Assembly (NCBI RefSeq): GCF_964204645.1
Contig: NC_134027.1
Coordinates: forward strand, 24,166,485 to 24,230,484
DNA from: Tubulanus polymorphus
Taxonomy: Eukaryota > Nemertea > Palaeonemertea > Tubulaniformes > Tubulanidae
Direction of reading: 5' to 3'
Length of the DNA stretch: 64,000 nucleotides
The notes under the pieces are model-generated. The model was not told the origin of the DNA. It was given only the letters and a program-made list of their open reading frames with translations, and searched no databases. Within the stretch, counting starts at the first letter, position 1. The number at the start of each line of letters is the position of its first letter. The translations under genes and the position numbers were made by a program. Positions 1 through 14,400 of the stretch are shown here, in pieces.

Positions 1-311
1 GAGATCATTAGGATGCATCATTTGCCTAAAGTCTGATGTTGGAGGCTAAAAATCTAGGTGAAAGTTCTGAACTGAATTTTGATACAGTTTGTCGTATTGA
101 TACACATACCATCTAGCGGGATAACTGGTCATTTGTTAGATTGGCTAGCCAAATTGAACTTTTCAAGTTTCATAGATTTGTAGTCAAATCAAGGCTTATC
201 CTGAGTTATATGCTTCTGGGTTAGTATTTGATAGCTACTGTTCCTTTATATAGGTATCAAATTTGCTCGTGGGGTTGAAAGATCTAAGTTGATTTTTTTT
301 CGATTTTTCAG
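1..311 (+). other. Filamin intron, 3' end
   Basis: AT-rich intron ending in a pyrimidine tract before 312. Nothing else was recognised. Confidence 0.7.
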
Positions 312-465
312 TCCATTCGGTACGAACATCTTACCCGCCCACGACGTAACGAAGGTTAAAGTCGACGGAACAGGAATAAAACCTGAAGTTATGGCCAGTT
401 TCCCGGTTACGTTCATGATCGACACGAGAGAAGCCGGAATCGCCGATTTAGAAGTTCAGATCCTT
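312..465 (+). CDS. FLN: Filamin exon: first half of repeat 14
   Basis: The acceptor is TTTTTCAG at 304-311 and the donor CTT|GTAAGT follows 465. The exon starts at the third base of a codon and ends in phase 0. It encodes the A-D strand half of an Ig-like filamin repeat: [13 protein letters not shown], then [12 protein letters not shown]. This corresponds to human repeat 14 (HDASKVKASGPGL). Confidence 0.9.
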
Positions 466-3400
466 GTAAGTATAAATACCCTGCGAAATGCTTCTGTGGC
501 AAGTGAGGATCTACCAGGTTTCGCTAGTGTGCAGTAGGACATCAACTATTGCGACAATAGAGGATTCCTCTTGAAGTGAAGATCCACTGGGTGTCACTAG
601 TGTGCTGTAGGACATCAACTGCTATGGCAATAGAGGATTCCACTTGTGGCAAGTGAGGTTCCTTGGTCTTCCACACTTGCAATAACTCCTCCATGTTTGA
701 TATCAAATTAACTTATCTATTAGAAGTAAATCATTTATCAATGAAAACTTGTAAAATCAGTTCAAAGTTGAAAAAGATGAACTGATTTTGACAATGTAAA
801 ATCATCTGTTAGTTACGCCATCTGGTGATATAGCCGGAGTATCAGTACCTCAATTCGATATGTTTCTGTTACAGGACCCGACCGGTCAGCCGGTTCGACC
901 TCAGATCCTGGATAACGGCGACGGCACGTACACGGTCGCCTACACCCCCGAGGACGTCGGAACGTACCAAATCACCGTGAAATTCGGCGGCCAACCCGTG
1001 CCGAAAGCTCCGTTCAAAGTCGCGTCGAAACGGTGCGGTGACGCGAAAAAATGTTTCATCACAGGTATGTATAATCCGGTCTCACTGTCCCTCAGTACGA
1101 TTCCAGATTCCAAACTTATTCCAGAAACTAGTTCGATATCGTTGAATCTTACTTCTTAGATAGAATGGCCACTGGCAGCCAAGGCAAACTTCAAATTTCG
1201 TAGCAAGTCCACTAGTAATAGATCGCGCCATAGTTTGTTTTTACGCATTTCATATATTTGGCCATTTTGGAATATGGTCCGAACCACTAGAATCGGGCTC
1301 AATTTTGTAGCTCACAATTTTGGTTACTTTGACTGCGGTTCGGACTAACTGATATTCGGTTTCGCTTACTTCGCAAATAGTCGCCTTACTAGCAAAACAG
1401 AAGTTCACCCAGATTTAGAGGAATTTTTGATTCATCAAATTTCGGTGTGGAAAGTTTTAACTTTTGTCATTGACCAAAAGAAATATAAATAGAAGCCATT
1501 TCGAAGCGTCTAGGGAACAAATTCGCCTAGAAATTCAATCAGTTTCGATAATTGATAAATGACCTAATTGACCTCAAGGTGAAGGTCAGTGATTCCTTGT
1601 TGTTTTGGAAACGACCTAGATAGAATGTCAAGTTATGGACAGATGAACCTTTTCGAAAGGTGTAATTCATCATTTCTGGACTGGTTCAGTGCACGGCGAA
1701 GATGTGTTGTATTTTTTTTTTGTTCTCTCTTGATGTACAGTTTTATGATTATTATTACCATCAGCACTGCTTACACCTGTTATCTGCTCGATGATTTATT
1801 ACTGCCAGATGTTGTTTTCAATCGTCAGTGAACTGAGTGTAAAATGAACGTTCTCCTACGAAGATCTATCGGAGTACATCTCAAGAATGTCACCTTGAGT
1901 TGTTTTTAGTCGATGATTCTTATTTTTGCCTTCTTGAATTACCACTGATGCGATAGACTCCCTTAACCTAAATTGATTAGGTCGAAATTGATGTTTTTGG
2001 TACCATCCTCGTAGCACGGGCGGGGCTCGATACAAAAGGAAATACTAAGCAGGAATGTTAGACCGATAACTATCACGACTATCGGTGTTAGATAATTTTG
2101 AAGAAAATTCGCAATTTTCTGAAAGAACGGGTGTCGTCAAATTTGCAGATTCCGACGATCTCGGTCTCGACGAAAAGGGTCATGTCAATGGGAAGGGAGG
2201 GATCCGAACCTCTGAGACCACCCCTTAGATCTACCTCTGCACAAATCTCCTGACACTACAGCCTTTGGTACATACTTCATGAAAGGTCTATTATCGGGCC
2301 TCGTGACTTCATCTTTCATCATCGTCTGCTCGTATTTTTCAGAGGGTCTCGAAGAGTACGTCGTCGTCGGGCAAGAGTCCGTCCTGACGATCAACACGTC
2401 CGAAGCCGGTCAAGGTCAGATCAACTGCCACATCCGTAACCCGGTCGGACAGGAAGCGGACATCGACATCGAAGACAACGGCGACGGAACCGTGTCGATC
2501 TTCTACACGCCGTTAACGCAGGGCGCGTACACTATCAACATCAAGTTCGGCGGTGAGTCCGTACCGCAGGGAACCTTCGTTCAACAGGTATGGAAAAAAA
2601 AAAGTTTTTTGATTCTAATTTTATCGGCAGAAAGCATGCGGATTCAACTGCAAATTTGAACGCGGTTAAAACTGTGTTTAAGTTAAGCTATCCTCACTGG
2701 CTGTGTTAAAAACCGGTGTGTGGTCGGGCTTTAGTAGAAATCTAGGATAAGGCGTGAAGTTTCCATATTATTTTGTAATTTCTATTTTTTTGGACGATTT
2801 ATCATATCGAAAGACAGAATTAAATTATGAAATTAATTTCTTATTGTTCTCATGACCCATCATTGAGACTGTAATAGGGATTGTCCTGATGTTTGATCGA
2901 TTTGATAATTTGTCTATTCGGCGTCCCTAACAAACCCACCAGAGGAATCGAACTCTGAACTTTCTCGATGGTCGGTTGAAATTCCAGAATTTTATTTGTT
3001 GAAATCAAGCGTCATAATCTAATACACCGTTTTAGCTTCAAAAAATTTGCTCGTCGCATTAGATTTCTGATAAAGCCTGACCAAACTCCGAGGAAATGAA
3101 AAAAAAAATAATATCAGATACGTTGAAAGGTTTGCGCTAATCCCTCCCGAGCGATAATTTGTTGTATGTTGTTATCGTTGTTTGTGAATGTGTATTGTCT
3201 TGTTATTATTCTTCATCATATAGCCAACTGTATTCTCCCTGGCAAGCGGCCCTCCTGAAACCCGAAATAAAAGCACTCTCGGTTAAATGCCCTAGTCCGG
3301 TTTTCTCCGATTCTAATGGGGTACCGACAGCACTACTGTGGCAAGCGAGGATTCTGCGATGGTCCGCCAGCTGTCGCTAATGGCATCTGCTTTACTGCGA

Positions 3401-6400
3401 TTAAATTCTGCCTACATTTCTATTAAATTTGAGTAAATTTATCTCACTAGTAAATCAAATTTTTACGGAAATCTATACCACACACTGAAAAAGTGAATCT
3501 CATATCGAAGCCATGTCTTGTTTGATAATATTCAGATTTGGAGCCTAAAAATTCACACAAGTTCGAATATCATCGAAAATGAACTAATTTTCACTACAAA
3601 CGACCCACAGCGTATTGGAGTACCGGTACCTGATCGGGATAACAAACGTGAAAACCTTATTCAAAACAAATCCGGCCAGTTCTTTCATTTGGGTTTTCAA
3701 GAGGTTGAGCTATGAATATTTGATTGTCATCTCCCATCGAACGAGTTGGAACCCCGCATTTTCAGAATAACGTAGAAGCGCCGATCTTGCCCGGGAGAAT
3801 ATGGTATCCGTTTATTCCGAGAGTTTTCAAACAGCTCTCTATTATCACCATCATCGCACATCATCGCCACCAGGTGGAAGCACTCTTTTCGAACGCGACG
3901 CTTAAAATATCTCTGCACCCGAACAACATCGCTGACTATCTCTTAATCGACAACTTGTAAAATCTTTCAGTAACTCGACTGTAGGGATTTAGTGCCACTA
4001 TATACCCGTCGCTCAAAGTCATGTTCGACTCGCATAGTTCGAATTTTTCGCAGGTGGTTTAAACGTTTACACACGGCAGCCGGCACTTAACTCAGCGTCC
4101 CCATCTTGTTTAGAAAAAAATTCATCTCAATTTTTATTATATAAGCTTGGCCCGTGACCATCATACGAGTTTAGCTGTTTTTTGTTAAAACGTTAAAACA
4201 GTAACAAAGATTTATTTATGCATTCCTGAAGAATATCACGATTGCGAATAATTCAATTCAATCGTCAAAATGTCGCCAGTGAATGTCAGGTCAGGTATTT
4301 TATTCAAGTTTTGAATTATTCATTTTCGACAGTATGAAGCAGTATATATGATATCTTTCAAGGGGTCGATAGATTTTCAAGTTACGTAGTTTTCTTTTTT
4401 CGAGAAATCATGACGCCCGTTAGAGATTCGAAGCGACTTATCGCGAGATCTTAAAACCTCAATTTCAACCGATCCGCCAGATCAAGTGTTAAATATATCT
4501 ACGAAGGTTATATGGAAATTGCTCAGAAATGAAAGGGTTAAAAGTGCTAAAAACGATTACCGCGAATCGATATTGATATCAGTTTTGACCGGAAACTAAA
4601 CTTCAACCGATCTGTCGATCTGTCGATCTGCCGATCTGCCGATCTGCTGATCTGGGGTGAAAGAATTAGATTAATCAGTTGTTACATTACTGCTGTAAAT
4701 CAGAACTTCCCGATGATAACTGACTACAGTAAAACCTGTTTTACATTCCTTCCTTCGCCGCTCGTCTCATCCTCGTTCTCCCTCTTCCCCATCTCCTTTC
4801 CCGCCCTGTCCGGGCTCTCGCCTCTATATTGCCCGTGCCTTTCTCCTCTTCCCCTCACACAGGGTGGCACTGACCGTGGTAAACCTGGACAAATAAGGGA
4901 ATTGGAAAACAATCCGGGAAAACTCGGGGAATTCAACAAATTTTACCATAAACCTAGAAAACTCAGGAAATTCAGATAATGCCATTGACCACGTGTTTCT
5001 TAATCAGTACGTGATTCAATGAAAAATGAATGAATTGTAACATTTTAAAATTTCTCTGATTCACTTTGGGAATTTTGTGGAAAAATCAGGGAAAAGGCGA
5101 TTTGCAAATTGTGGAAAGTGACCACCCTGTTAAACACCTTTCAGCTTTCTTCCTACCCTCCCCTCTCTTCTTAACCTTGGCCAATCTCATTACTTTTCTT
5201 TCTCCACATCTATCATTCCCTCCTCTCCATTCTCCCTCTATCTTACCATCACCTCTTTATCTCTTCTCTCCCACTCTATCTCCCTCTCCTCACTCTCTCT
5301 CTCTCTCTCTTGCTGTTGATAATGAACGCACGGTGTATAATATGTAAACCAACTGGTGGAGTCTGTCAGTTCACGGATTATAACTCCATAAACTCAATAA
5401 TTATCAGATCATTGATTAACGACCTAGTACACTTCTGTTAGAGAGCGTATAGATCTTCTGTCGATCTCTTATTCATTTCGGTGAAAAAAAAAACGATTTT
5501 AGCTTTGGCCACGTACTAAACTAGACCACCCCTGACTCGGACGAACTGAGGCCGGCAAAATTGATCTGAGGTATAAAGCAAAGTCCAAGTTAAGGATTGG
5601 AGAATGCGTTAGGAAGTCGGAAAAATTGTTTTGAGCTCGTCAAAAGTCCAAATTTGCCGTGTCCAGGGTTTAGTGTAGAAGCCATCATCATGTAGCTGGG
5701 CGCTATACATTTAGTTACTCGACCACCAGGTGAAGAAATCCATCGCGGCCACCAAAATTTTTTCTCAGTTATTTTGTGTCGCCATCATTTTCATTGGAAA
5801 AAAAAGCAAAAGGTTTATTTGCCATTGATGCTATGAAGCAAAACATTATTCTGGCCATATCCGATGTAAAGTTCGATAAGATCAGCGTATAAGTTCATTA
5901 CCGATTCATCTTTGCTTTACATATCGTGTATTAATAAACGTACATCGTGCTAATATCTATCGTCGATACGAAGCGATATATCAGTCTGGTAGCGAGCGAG
6001 AGAGAGAGGGGGAAAAATAACGCATTACTGTCGACGTTGGTATAACATATAACGTTTATTCGTTCGAAGGTATGCGCCCGTCTGAAAATAGATATCATCC
6101 TGAAAATACCAGCGGCAGCAGCAGCAGCAGTGAGAGATGTTCGGAAAGCTCTTTCAGATATACTCCTGTACGGTTGGGTTGTTTGTGTACGGTTGAATTG
6201 GCTGATACTGGCGGGTATACTGCCAGAAAGAAACAGTGTCTGGCGAGTAGTCTCTCGCTGGTCTCTTGTCAAACCGGGGTTCATGAGTTTGAATCCTGGT
6301 GGTAGCAGCCATTCAGTCTTTCACTGGTTTCTCATCAGAGTTTCTTGGTCGACAACTCTTAAACTTCCCTCTTTATTGTAAGAGTGAAAAAGAAGCCACA

Positions 6401-8435
6401 TGCAAGTAGCACTCAGTGGGTATGCGATCAAGAGATTTGAAAATCCAATATGACTGCTTTGCAGCCATATTTGATTATATAGTTTGTGGAGAGCCTAAAG
6501 CTGAAGAGAGAGCAGTTAAGACATTAATGATGGTAGAAGTTTTTAAAGAAAGTGTCCGACTTTAACCATCAAGATATCAACCATCAGGGTATCACTTGAG
6601 CAGTTTATATTGCCAACCAATAAATTGCGCACTAGAGTAGAAGTAAAAGTAATTTAGAGGGTGATAAAATTGTGGTGGAATATATAATGATTCATCAACT
6701 GAGTATTTTGAAAGATATGTGTTGGGGTAATGTATCAGTTCAATGGATTGGATGGCAAATTACATGGGAATGTTTTGATTGGCAATAAAATGAGCTTAGA
6801 CTGGTCTTAAGTTGTAAAATTGTCTATAGACCCAAAATGAGCTGAGACTAGTCTAAAGTTATGAGATTGGTTATACGTTAACTAAAGTGGGTTTCAAACT
6901 GGTCTTAAGTGGTTTAATTGGTCGTAGAACCAAATTGAGCTTAGGCTGGTAATGTAAGCTCGACTATGCAACGGCAATTGTTCTCCTCTTTGCTGTAGAC
7001 TGATGTATATAATGAGATAGATTTTAGAATTACGGTGAAATTTGTAAGTTCTGAGAATGTGTATTCAATCATCTCAGTAAGTCAGTTGTAGTAGACAGTA
7101 GTTAAGCAGCGGCTAATGGGGTTTAGTTTTCTGTCGGCGCGATGTTTAGGTACAGTTTCTGGTAGATGTTTGAGTTAGCTGTATGTCTGTATACGTGCGC
7201 CATATAACTGCAGTACGTTAAAGTCGTTAAAGTCTGGACGATTCGTTTTAATGAATTAACTCTCATCCGACCGTCTACCCTGACCTATCGTTAGTTGAAT
7301 TACCCGGCAATTTCACTGAAATCTATCGATACGTGATACGATTGAAACTGACAGGACGATATTTCTCAAAACTAAGAATGATTTTCATTCCAACATTCCA
7401 AGTAAAGCTCACGCTCAATTTCATTACCTATGATCGAAAGGCTGACCCCCTAGGCATCAATTTTCAAGATTGGCTCATCTTTAGCCAGATCACCTGGGGA
7501 TGATTTGGCCCTGGCTTAATTGGCGCGGGTCAGGCGCGAGTCAAATTTGGCACGTTCCTAATTAGAGAGGGCTTCCACACGTAAACCACTCATTCAATAC
7601 TAAACAATGCTTAAACAAAGTGAAGTGAGTCATTTCCGGACCAGTTGCAATTTGCATGCAATGATTTGACCTGTGCAAAATTTGGCTCGGGCCTTGTCTG
7701 TTTTTTGGTCGGGACAAACAGGCACAGGCTCATTTGGCACCCGTGTGAACAGTTGTTTCGGGCCAAATTTGGCCTGACCAAAAACTCCACATTAAACTAG
7801 ACACGGTTTAAATAAAAATTGCGGAAAAAATAGCCATTGCGGAATATTCAACGTCATGTTAACGACTTGATAGAAATATTAGGACAAATAGGTTGGGAGA
7901 ATTTTTTGGAAAGTTATGTGTGCTAGGCTGATCTACATCAGAGTATGTATAAGCGCAGACACAATATTTCATACGGTATTATAAACTGTTAGGATGTATG
8001 CGTATATACAGCGCTGCTCAAACCGAAGCGTGGCCTTCGTTTTCTTTCTCGTTCGAGCCACGCGAGAAAAACCTTGAAAAAATAACGGATCGACTTTCAC
8101 TTATTCGCCGGGGTTTTTTTTTTTTTCATTCCCGCAGCGTTGAACGGGGAGATTATACCCGCGGTACTTATAAGGGACCCTGGTAATGAATGATTAGAGC
8201 CTTATCGCCGGTGCTGATAGGCCGTTTGAGAGCCGGCCGGCGATTGGTCGACGCGACGACGCACGCGAGCGAGGTGTTGCTTCGCGAATAGCGCGGCGTT
8301 CGTTCGTGCGTGGCTTATAGCGGCGTCGCTGGCTCGCTTCTGCAACTCGCGGTAATTCGGATTAATCGACGTTGTTGCGAAATTGTTGTTTTTATTTCTC
8401 GCGATAATTCGTGGATACTATCCGTATACTACCGC

Positions 8436-8466
<31 letters not shown>

Positions 8467-11400
8467 ACCGTTGTTGTTGTTGTCTCTGGTGGCGCTCGTC
8501 TGTCGCGCGTGTGTGGAACTTAATTACGAAAATATTAATCAGGGAAACCTAATTATCAATCTTGCTCAATTTACCGTGACCCGTGACCCGGAAAAAACGC
8601 AAACCGATTGTCGGAATATTTTCCAGAGGATAACCCGTGATTGCTAGTTCGATCTGTAAGTTTTTTAATGGTGCGCGTGTTTTTTTATTATACGCGGTGT
8701 GTGTGTGTGTTGTGAACCCCTGATTTTAGTAGAACTACCCCCCTCCCCCTCCCCCTGTCAGCGGTAATTTCACCTCGTCCGGAACTATTGAAAATGATAA
8801 AATCGAAACTCACTCGATGCAAATATGAAACGAAATTTTTTCATCGAATCAGAAATCAAAAAGACACAACCAAGGGGCCACTTACCTGGAAATCATGATA
8901 AAGGAAAATTTCTTTTCTTTAGTCGGAAAATTTTGTAAAACAAAATAGTTTAAAATCAAGGAGAAGTCAGGGAAATTTTTTGAGATTGCTACAAGGTGCG
9001 TAAAATCAAACAGTTTCTGTCAATGACTTTAGTATTCGACTGTGCTAATTTGTTGGATTCTTAGCAAATCAAGTCAAGGAAAACAATATCATATCGGGGA
9101 ATAGTTGGGGAAATACAAGTCAAATAAAATTGACCACCGCGTAGATTTTCTTTCAATCTTTCAAATTTATATTCAGTGGGTTTTTAATTCTGGTATCTGT
9201 TCTCCACGTCTGTAGTGTACAGGCTATTCCGCTACTACTCCGAAAATATCTGAATTCTTCTTATAAGATACTGACGAGCGAACGCCTAATTCTATTGCTA
9301 GTTGTGATCATCAGTAAGTGTGTGGTGCGTTAACGCATGGTTCTCGTAGCGCGAAAATTCCTGACATTTTTCCTGTCCGAAACATAGTCATTAGGCTTCT
9401 ATATAGGGCTTTATACACCTTTCTGTTTGCTAGAAGCCGTGTTCAGTCGATTTAGACGTGTCTCTCATGTTGAGCCATGAAATTCGAATCGCTTTTTATG
9501 TTTTTGTCATATCCCCTTTCAACTTCTAACTTTTACAGCCCATAGGTTCGCAAAGGTTGCTTCATTAGCGGATCCAGCATTTTGAAAAGGGTGGGCGTAA
9601 ATAAAAACAATTTGATAGCACTCCCAAATAAAATTTTGGAAAAATAGACACAATGAGGTGCACTCTGAGTGTACTTTCGTAGTACAATAGAAAGAAAGTA
9701 ATTTATGTGGTGATGAAGATTCAGTTAATCCGCTGTAACGCAATTTAGATTTGTGGCTACCATCCAGCAAACTAGTCAGTTCTATATTCATTGGCTTGAA
9801 AAAATCATGAAAAATTAGGGGGCGCACGCCGCGTATGCCCCGCCTGGTTCAGCCACTGGTTAGACCCGCGTTTAAGTGTAGAAAATCTATTTTTTGTCTA
9901 ATTCGGTTTGTAAATGCCTTCGTTATGCGATTGGAACGCTTTCTTTTTTTCAAAAAACTGCTTTCGTTTTTAAACTTAAGAAGTAAAAAGTGAGAAATTT
10001 TATCAGTTCAAGTACAACGATAACTGTTTACGCTTCGAGATGAACACTCGCAGACTTTTAGAGATAACCGGTCTGTTTACATCATGTGACCACGCGCGCG
10101 AGCGTTCTGATTGGTCGGATAGAAGCAGACGGCTTACATTATACTCCGTTTCAATTTGCATTGAAAAATGCGTACATATGATATTTTGCTCTGTCAAAAT
10201 TTCTATCTATACCAGAAAGAGAATATTATGAATTGTGAATTTTTCTGCAATAATGCTATTGCGTACATACTTCTGAAATTTAATAGGATTTTACATTTGA
10301 ATAAACAGCAGTTTCACGCAGTCATCTCAACATTTCCGAATTATAAAAATCTCATAAAAGTGACATAGGCTGCAGTTGCTCTTAAGTTGGTTAACCAGTG
10401 CATTATTACCATGGTATTGAGCAACTGGCTTGTGTGGGGGTAACACTTTTGGCAAAAAGCATGACTTGACCAGGATTTGAACCAACCACCTCTCGGTCGC
10501 CAGTCTGACACCATATCCATTAAGCTATGAGAACAGGACAGTTTTGTAGGGGTTTATCTATTTATTTATTTATGCAAACATCGATATTGGTTTTCATTCA
10601 CCTGGTATATAGTAATCATAGTTAACTAGTATTGATAGGCGATGGTTATCGTTAATGAGGCCCTGCTCCGGGTTACTCTAATTAAACCCTACATTCCGCA
10701 CAAAATCCCCTGCGATCCACGAATTCCAGCCAGCTTTAGATATACATGAATATACCATGCAGTCCGTTTACACGAAAAAGTTGAACTCAAATTTTTAGTT
10801 TTTTTGCTATTTCCAATGAGGAAAACGATTCAAACTTCACCGTTTTCAATACCAGTATTTCATGAAATCTTGTGTTAGATTTTTGTTGACGTTTATACGA
10901 GGTCTAGATTCAAGTTGAAAAATTGAAAAAAAAGATTACCTTGATTTTCACTCATTTCTGAACATAAATTTCTGAAAAATGAACTAATTTTCACTTGACT
11001 CGGAAATGCTTTGATTTTTACTTAATTTTCAATTTTGACCGTCAATCTTGACTCAAACTTCCTACCACCGCGATAAGACAGTTAGATATTTTAAGTATTT
11101 CAGGATTTCTGTTAATAATACGTAGGTTCGATAGCATTTTTCCAGTTTTTGTTTTCGTAGAAGTATTGAAAAATAGTTAAAAATCTGATTTGTGAAGTGT
11201 TTATAGAGAGCACAGTCATTCCATACCCCCTTCAGTGTTGAAACCTTAAGAACTTTCAAGACTGCACTCATAAAATCAAAATGTTTAGGATATTTATATT
11301 GAGTATTTGATTAAGTTTTTGACCTTTTTTAGAGTGTTTTTCTTGTTTCATCGACTATTTTCCTAGACAGAACTGAAATAAGCTTACATTTAGGCTGGTA

Positions 11401-14400
11401 TTGAGTTGTTAGATTAGCTGTGGAACCAAAAGTAAGCCTAGACTTGAATTAATTCGTTAGATTGGCTATAGTACCAAAATGAGCTTAGACTGGTCGTAAG
11501 TTGTTACATTGGCTAAAACCAAAATTTGCTTAGACTGTTCTTTGGTTGTTAGATTGGCTATAGGACCAAAATGAGCTGGTCTTTAAAACCAGAATGGGTT
11601 CAGTTATGTTTCAACTGGGACCAATTGTCAAGTCATTGCCCATAGCTTTGAACTTTAAAGCGAAATCTCGGTCTGGAATTTCTTCAAAACAGTTGGGATA
11701 TTATAATGTGTGAAAAATTGGGTGAAAATCTGTATTCCTAGAAATTCAAAATAAAAATCTAAGATAAAAAGATAAAAAACTCTGAGAAAAAACTGAATTT
11801 TCGACTTGTCAGATCTTAGCAGGTTTTTTTCTTGTTAGTAGGATGATGTATAAGGAACTTAAGTAGATCAAGGATGAACAGAGGTTTTCGTTAGATAGAA
11901 ATCCATCAAGACCGAAATGATAGCGTACCGATGGGATGATTTAGTTTTATAACCCCCCATCCCTATCTCTCCCTTCTCTTCTCTCCCTCGCTCGTTCTCG
12001 GAGGCTTGCTCAACTCGCTGGTATGCCTGGCCTCGGCTAAACATAGCATAAACCTCGGGGCGTGTGTAAACATAAAACATGAAACTGTTTTCTCCGCGGC
12101 GAGCAGCGAGCAGCGAGCAAGAGAATCTACTGTCGGTGTGTTTCGCTAGTTTTTATATAAAAATACTGCGAATCAGTGAAGAATCGAGTGAGGAATCAAG
12201 TGAGGGATAGATGAGAGGGGTTTATGAGGGTAATGCGCCACTGTTTGCGTACGTTCAAAGGCAGTAAATAAAACTGTCTAATCACTAGAATAGGTTTAAT
12301 CAAGGCGATCCAGTTTCACTGTTATCACTGAATTCTGGAGCCAGCTCCAGAATGCGGTTTGATTGGAGTCTCACACAGTTGTGTGGGTTCAATTTAATTC
12401 TGAATGCAGTTCCACGGTTGTGTGGATCTATTGACTTTAGATCCAGTTCCACAGTTGTGTGGGTTTAATTTGACTCTGGATCCAGTTCTACAGTTGTGAG
12501 GGTTTAATTTGACTCTGGATCCAGTTCCACAGTTGTGGGATATATTTCGATTTCACAGTATTCCAGTCTTGCATCAGGAGTCCTATGTTATTACGATAAG
12601 ATATAAGCAATGATATAGAACGCATTGTACAGTTTTAACGCAAGTCACAATAGCTACAGATTCAGATTTATTGTTCTACAAAATGATAACATTTCTCTTT
12701 TCTCAGAACAAAATAGATACAATATCACATCACAAGTTTACTGTAGGTTCGATGATTAATGGCACAATTTGAGTCGAGCAGTTTCTTCTATAAATACCTG
12801 AACCCTTCGCACTACGGAGATTGCTTAGGTTATGATAGAGAAGACCTGAAGCCCCTACCCCCCTCTGAGAACTGAACCCCCTGCCCTCTGAACCCTCTGA
12901 GACCTGAACCCCCTATACCCTCTGAGACCTGAACCCCTTACCCTCTCTGAGACCTGAACCCCCTACCCCCTCTGAGACCTGAACCCCCTACCCTCTGAGA
13001 CCTGAACCCCCTACCCTCTCTGCCCCGGTTGTATACCGTGTTAGAAGAGTGTTTTCATCGTGTTCTGTTTTGTCGTCATAAATCATAAAATTCAGCGCAT
13101 GTTTGAATCACGTCGTTATCGCGAGGTAAAGGGTTAAAGCCGAAACCACTCTCCCCTTCTATTATACAACACCACTATCATCTATACCGGCGCCCCCTAC
13201 TGGCATGCTTCCACGAAAACTTAACTGCATGCTGCTTTGATTTCAGGCCGTACCGCAAGCAGAATATGACCGTTTGGCGCCGCTGGTAAGTGTTGATTAC
13301 GAAGAAACGAACAGAATTACGAATCGCGGTCGAATTCACTGAGGCGCGATTAATGAGGAATATACAGCGCGATTAGAAAAAATAAAATCCGCGTTGAGAC
13401 TTTTTAGAAACGTTGAATTTTGACTGATATCAAGTTTCTAGGCATTTTCTTCGTTGAAAATGTTTCGGTCGGATCGATTCGAAAAATCGACGTCTGTAAA
13501 TTGTAGAAAAATGAGTTAAATTAGAGGAATCTGTGAAAAAAAGAGTAAAAACGTGCGGAAAATGCATGAAAAGTATCTGTAGAAATATTTTTATCTTAGT
13601 TGAATTTTACTCGCGCCTATGCAATGCACCTCGCGCATCGTCCAAGCATATAATGTGCTTTTATCAAATTGGAAAATTACGTCTTTCCGAAAATGTCGAT
13701 AATTTTTGTCGAGAAAAAGATAAAGATGATATAAATCTTCCTGATTCAAAAACTATGAATGATGACTTAAAATATTTTCATCTGTATCATGATGACAATC
13801 ATAATAATGATAATGATAGCGATGATGATTATTTTGATTCGGTTTTATTTGTTTCGACAGTCTGGTCCTCTCCCCGACGAAGAGATCATCTCCGCTGAAC
13901 AAACTACACGCGCGCACGCAGCCCCGGCCGAGCCCAGTTACCCCGGTGGATACAGACCTGTCGATTTCTGTTTACCCGTTGGTCCCGAATTCAATAAAGT
14001 ATCAGGTACGTTTCATTATTGACGAACTAAACAAAACAACCTTTAGAATATTCATTTGCTTTCTCGAATTTAACCGATTTCACGAAAAGGTCGAACTATT
14101 AAATTTATTTTAGGTAAACCGTATTGACAAAGAGATTAACTTGATTTTAGAGTTAAGCCTTTTTGTGAAACAATACTCAGGGCCCAGTTTCAACAAAAGG
14201 ATTAAGGCCTAAATCGATTTAAGATAGACTGAATAAATGAAAAAATTAAATTGATTTATGAGTTAAACCTTGTCGTGAAACTGGACCCAGGGGTATAATT
14301 TTGAATTCTTAATTACCTCTCAGTACATTCTGACAACCTGTTCTGGCGCTCTACCAGGGCTGCTACTAGCATTTGAATGTTGGGGGGGCAAAGAAACCCG

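Larger units (their letters stand above)
466..2342 (+). other. Two filamin introns (466-874 and 1065-2342)
   Basis: The first contains a short tandem pattern (TCTACCAGG or TCCACTGGG followed by TGTGCAGTAGGACATCAACT) at about 510-660. The second has no recognisable gene; a tRNA-like B-box fragment on the minus strand lies near its end. Confidence 0.6.
2588..13246 (+). other. 10.7 kb filamin intron before hinge 1
   Basis: No conserved coding exon was found. It holds MITE copies (4855-5131, 6783-6985, roughly 8890-9145, 11383-11600), pyrimidine-rich and TC-repeat DNA near 5150-5315, a CpG-rich patch at 8190-8660, a SINE at 10464-10534, a 39-bp minisatellite at 12318-12560 and a 22-24 bp repeat at 12849-13022. 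Such a large intron just before the hinge is a plausible place for alternative promoters. Confidence 0.6.

Noticed and set aside
8310-8647. Cys-rich or Leu-rich frames across a CTG repeat, one resembling a signal peptide
   Set aside because: They begin at non-ATG codons and owe their composition to the trinucleotide repeat.
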